Shown: one piece after another, positions 32,510 through 35,048 of the stretch
Numbering within the stretch: the stretch's first letter is position 1
Layout of the letters: each line of letters begins with the position of its first letter
Origin: an uncultured Collinsella sp.
GTDB taxonomy: Bacteria > Actinomycetota > Coriobacteriia > Coriobacteriales > Coriobacteriaceae
DNA: 35,048 nucleotides
Direction: 5' to 3'
Assembly: GCA_900548365.1 (NCBI GenBank)
Contig: URKM01000017.1
Location: 1 to 35,048 of the forward strand
Program-made: the position numbers and the translations under genes
The notes under the pieces: generated by a model
The model's input: only the letters and a program-made list of their open reading frames with translations
Databases searched by the model: none
Told to the model about the DNA's origin: nothing

Positions 32510-33841
32510 CTACGCGCGGGGCGGCACCCCGTCCCCCTCGTCGAGCAGCTCGTCGTATCCGATGATCGCCGCCGCGGCCGATTCGTCTTCGAGCGCGGTC
32601 ACCGCGCGCAGCTTGCGCTCGATCACGTTCGTGCGCGTGGTGATGATGCCGTCCACCGTCTTGCCGGCGGTCTCGATCTGCTTGCGGGCTCGGACTAGCT
32701 CCGCTTGATAACGCGGAAACTCGGCCTTCACCGCGGCGAGAACGCGCTGGATCTCGTCCGCGCGCTTCTGGAACGCGAACGTCTGGTAGCTCATCTGCAG
32801 GCTGTTCAAGATCACCGCCATCGTCGACGGCCCCGCGACGCTCACCCGGTAGTCGCGCTGCAGCGACTCGATCAGGCCCGGCCTATCGACCACCTCGGCA
32901 TACAGCCCCTCGAACGGCAGGAACAGGATGCCGAAATTCGTCGTAGCGGGCACCGAGATATATTTCTCCGAGATATCGCGGGCCTCCGCCTTGATGCGCT
33001 GCTCCAGCGCGCGGCGCGCCTGCTCGACCGCCTCGGCGTCCCCCGCCTCGACCGCATCCCGCAGATGCTCGTATGTATCGCCGGGGAATTTGGAATCGAT
33101 CGGCAGCCACACGGGGTCGCCGCCGTCCACGGGCAGCTTCACCGCGAACTCCACGCGCTCGGAGCTCTCGGGCTTGGTCGCGATGTTCTCCGCATACTGA
33201 TCGGGCGCCAAGATATCCGCCAGTATCGCGCCGAGCTGGACCTCGCCCAGGATACCGCGCGTCTTCACGTTCGACAACACGCGCTTCAGGTCGCCTACGC
33301 CGCTCGCGATGTTGCGCATGTCGCCCAGCCCCGTGTACACCGCCTCCAGCTGATCGCTCACCTGCTTGAACGAAACCGAAAGCCGGTCGTTCAGCGTACG
33401 CGTCAGCTTCTCGTCGACCGTCTCCCGCATGCGGTCGAGCTGCCGCTGGTTATCATCGCGAATCGACCCGAGCTGCTGCTCGACCGTCGTTCGCACCTCG
33501 CCCAGGCGGGCGTCGACCGTGTCGCGATTCTTCTCGAGCCGGTCGGCGGTCTCGCGCCTCAGCGCCCCCATCGCACCCGAAGCCTCCGAGAACTCGCGCA
33601 TCAGCGCATCATGGCGCTGCTGACTCACCGCGGAGTCGCCCACGGCCCACTGCGACAACGAGCCCAAGATGGCGCGCGCGTCGGCAACCGCCGCCTCGAG
33701 GCCGGCCACGCGCCCCTCGGTCTCGCGAAGCAGCTCCCCCTGGGCGCGCCTCATCCCGCGCACCTCGCCCAATACGAATGCCGAGCACACGGCGGCGACC
33801 GCCGCCGCGATGCCCACGATCATGAGCGCCAATCCATCCAT
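32510..33841 (-). CDS. rmuC: RmuC-family DNA recombination protein
   Basis: A 443-residue protein with an N-terminal membrane helix (about 3-25), a long coiled coil (about 30-165) and the RmuC domain (about 190-395), including NVKTRGILGEVQLGAILADIL, LPIDSKFP and the PD-(D/E)XK-nuclease-like core to FLPFEGLYAEV. RmuC is thought to limit inversions between short repeats; its biochemical activity is not firmly known. The start at 33841 is set by GAAAGGA; upstream codons cross into the gap to the next gene. The membrane-protein gene upstream ends 28 bases before, so they are probably cotranscribed. Confidence 0.93.
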   Translation of the reverse strand: MDGLALMIVGIAAAVAAVCSAFVLGEVRGMRRAQGELLRETEGRVAGLEAAVADARAILGSLSQWAVGDSAVSQQRHDALMREFSEASGAMGALRRETADRLEKNRDTVDARLGEVRTTVEQQLGSIRDDNQRQLDRMRETVDEKLTRTLNDRLSVSFKQVSDQLEAVYTGLGDMRNIASGVGDLKRVLSNVKTRGILGEVQLGAILADILAPDQYAENIATKPESSERVEFAVKLPVDGGDPVWLPIDSKFPGDTYEHLRDAVEAGDAEAVEQARRALEQRIKAEARDISEKYISVPATTNFGILFLPFEGLYAEVVDRPGLIESLQRDYRVSVAGPSTMAVILNSLQMSYQTFAFQKRADEIQRVLAAVKAEFPRYQAELVRARKQIETAGKTVDGIITTRTNVIERKLRAVTALEDESAAAAIIGYDELLDEGDGVPPRA

Positions 33842-33869
33842 TCGCCCGATCCTTTCCCTCGTGCTCGCG

Positions 33870-34469
33870 CTACCCTCTGATAACCAGGTTGTACCACGTC
33901 GCAAACGCCATCATGCAGGCCGCGACGATCGCCATGGCGATCGTCCAACGACGCTCGCGCCCCACGTATTCCTCGGGCGACATCGTCGTCACGACGCGCA
34001 TGTACCCAACATAGTTCGCGGTCCGGCCGTAGAAGAACATGAATGCCAACGTGCCCGCCAGCGCGGCCGCGGCGAGGAGCATGCTCCCGCCCCCGCGCAG
34101 CGCGGCCCACAGCAGGTTGTCCACAAGCAGCCAGATGGGATAGAGCACAACCGCGAACACCTGGCCGTGCCCCGCGCCCCACAGCGGCGGCATGAGGAAC
34201 GCACCCCAGTTGAACGCCGGAATATGATAGATCGGGCGCTCAAGGGGAAGCTCCATGACGATCGCCATGTCGTGCCGCCCGTGTCCATCGGGGTCCCGCA
34301 AGCGCCCATCGAGCTCGACGAAGCACCGACAGGACCTGCAAAAACCAACCAGCCTCATCCCGGGTCGCGGCTTCGGCAGCTGCACGTGCGGCTCGAACGG
34401 ACGCCCGTCCCCGCCCCGCCCGCCGTCATCCGAACATCCGTCCCGGCACGGTTCGACCTGACCGGCCAC
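33870..34469 (-). CDS. Membrane protein with putative N-terminal Zn-ribbon, unknown function
   Basis: A 199-residue protein. The first 60 residues hold cysteine clusters (PCRDGC and FCRSCRC) that could form a zinc ribbon. The second part has about three membrane helices, opened by a motif (IPAFNWGAFLMPPLWGAGHGQ) recalling small DUF2628-like membrane proteins. I do not recognise a specific family. The start is taken as a GTG at 34469 behind AAGAGGAG; a TTG at 34499 and an internal Met are alternatives, so the N-terminal cysteines depend on this choice. It probably forms a transcript with rmuC. Confidence 0.6.
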   Translation of the reverse strand: MAGQVEPCRDGCSDDGGRGGDGRPFEPHVQLPKPRPGMRLVGFCRSCRCFVELDGRLRDPDGHGRHDMAIVMELPLERPIYHIPAFNWGAFLMPPLWGAGHGQVFAVVLYPIWLLVDNLLWAALRGGGSMLLAAAALAGTLAFMFFYGRTANYVGYMRVVTTMSPEEYVGRERRWTIAMAIVAACMMAFATWYNLVIRG

Positions 34470-34553
34470 GTCATCACACTCCTCTTGAACGCGCCTCAAC
34501 GGCCTTCCAGTGTATCAGCGCGGGATGCGCTCCCCGTACCGCCGTCACGACCT

Positions 34554-35048
34554 TCACGCAATCAGATCGCGCGCGAACGCGGCGAGGCGCTCCATCAGCC
34601 TTCCCAGCAGCTCGACCAGCTCTTCCGGAGAGGCGCCGTTCACGATGCACGTCGTTGCATACGCCGCTAAAAACAGCAGCACCAAGGCGATGGGCGTCAG
34701 CACGACCACCGCGAGCACGCGGGCGATGGCGGCGCGCCTGCGCGAGCGCACGCGCCTCGCATCGAAGGCGCGCTCATCGCGATACGCCTCCTGGGCCGTG
34801 GAATACGGCGTGCCGTCCGAACGGCACCGCAGCAACCGTCGCGACCGTCCCGCGCAGGGCTCCTCCCCCGCAGCAGCCGGCGCCTCGAAGCCCGGCGCTT
34901 CATCCAAATCGAAATCGCATGCCGCCGCGGCGGTCGCGCGACGCGGGCGCGCCCCTGCGGCGTCCCCATGTGGCAACCCCTGGCTGGACGGTGCCGCGCC
35001 ATCGCCCGCGACCGGCGGGCGGGATGCCGGGGCGGCGCCTCCCGCCCC
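34554..35048 (-). CDS. Partial single-pass membrane protein, unknown function (N-terminus outside window)
   Basis: The frame is open to the right edge, giving at least 164 residues. The visible N-terminal part is low-complexity Ala/Gly/Pro-rich, followed by an acidic segment (CDFDLDEAPGFEAP), then a basic stretch (RRVRSRRRAAIARV), one membrane helix (VLAVVVLTPIALVLLFLAAYATT) and a short outer tail. Positive charges before the helix predict an N-in orientation. The protein may start inside the window at a TTG (34976) or beyond it. The function is not known; it lies 84 bases before the putative Zn-ribbon membrane protein gene on the same strand. Confidence 0.55.
   Translation of the reverse strand, partial: GAGGAAPASRPPVAGDGAAPSSQGLPHGDAAGARPRRATAAAACDFDLDEAPGFEAPAAAGEEPCAGRSRRLLRCRSDGTPYSTAQEAYRDERAFDARRVRSRRRAAIARVLAVVVLTPIALVLLFLAAYATTCIVNGASPEELVELLGRLMERLAAFARDLIA

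Noticed and set aside
32705..33880. 391-codon plus-strand open frame
   Set aside because: Antisense to rmuC, which has clear conserved motifs on the minus strand.

Overview
The window reads as chromosomal DNA of a gut Coriobacteriia member, most likely Collinsella or a close relative. This is inferred from the high GC content, a sortase-type LAQTG wall anchor, mucin-glycan-type surface hydrolases, mannose-family PTS genes and the mix of housekeeping genes; no rRNA is present to confirm it. There are 23 protein genes, two of them cut by the window ends. I saw no tRNA, rRNA, CRISPR array or insertion sequence. Because of the GC bias, many long antisense frames are open; these were treated as shadows.

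Left part (1-15.8 kb). Two very large secreted enzymes lie on the minus strand: a GH123/DUF4091-type glycosidase with a Big2-like domain (1-2616, cut at its C-terminus), and a 1675-residue wall-anchored GH31 enzyme with FN3, CBM32, dockerin-like, cohesin-like and three FIVAR modules (4906-9933). Between them on the plus strand are an SPFH/stomatin protein and a Crp/Fnr regulator. An EamA permease with a LexA-box-like palindrome over its promoter, an M16C peptidase and MetA follow. MetA carries Glu111, the marker of acetyl-CoA rather than succinyl-CoA use.

Middle part (16-28 kb). After RecQ and a YitT protein comes a catabolic locus: a GntR/UTRA regulator, a HAD phosphatase, an SIS deglycase-like protein, PTS-Man IID, IIC and fused IIA-IIB, a second EamA permease, a second SIS protein, and a divergent second GntR/UTRA regulator. 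Two SIS proteins of the FrlB/GfrE/GfrF type beside a mannose-family PTS resemble glucoselysine/fructoselysine (Amadori product) loci. The likely scheme is uptake with phosphorylation at C6, deglycation to glucose-6-phosphate plus an amine, and possible export of the amine by the EamA protein.

The strongest unexpected signal is regulatory. An element made of two AACGGT direct repeats exactly 21 bp apart, with a partly conserved spacer, occurs three times, only in intergenic DNA: upstream of the GH31 gene, upstream of the PTS operon, and between the second SIS gene and its divergent gntR. This predicts one regulon joining the surface glycosidase with the PTS/SIS locus. The two gntR genes also share an identical 11-mer (ATGGTATTGAC) just upstream.

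Right part (28-35 kb). All on the minus strand: mfd, nth, rmuC, a membrane protein with a putative Zn-ribbon, and a partial single-pass membrane protein, so a DNA repair and envelope cluster.
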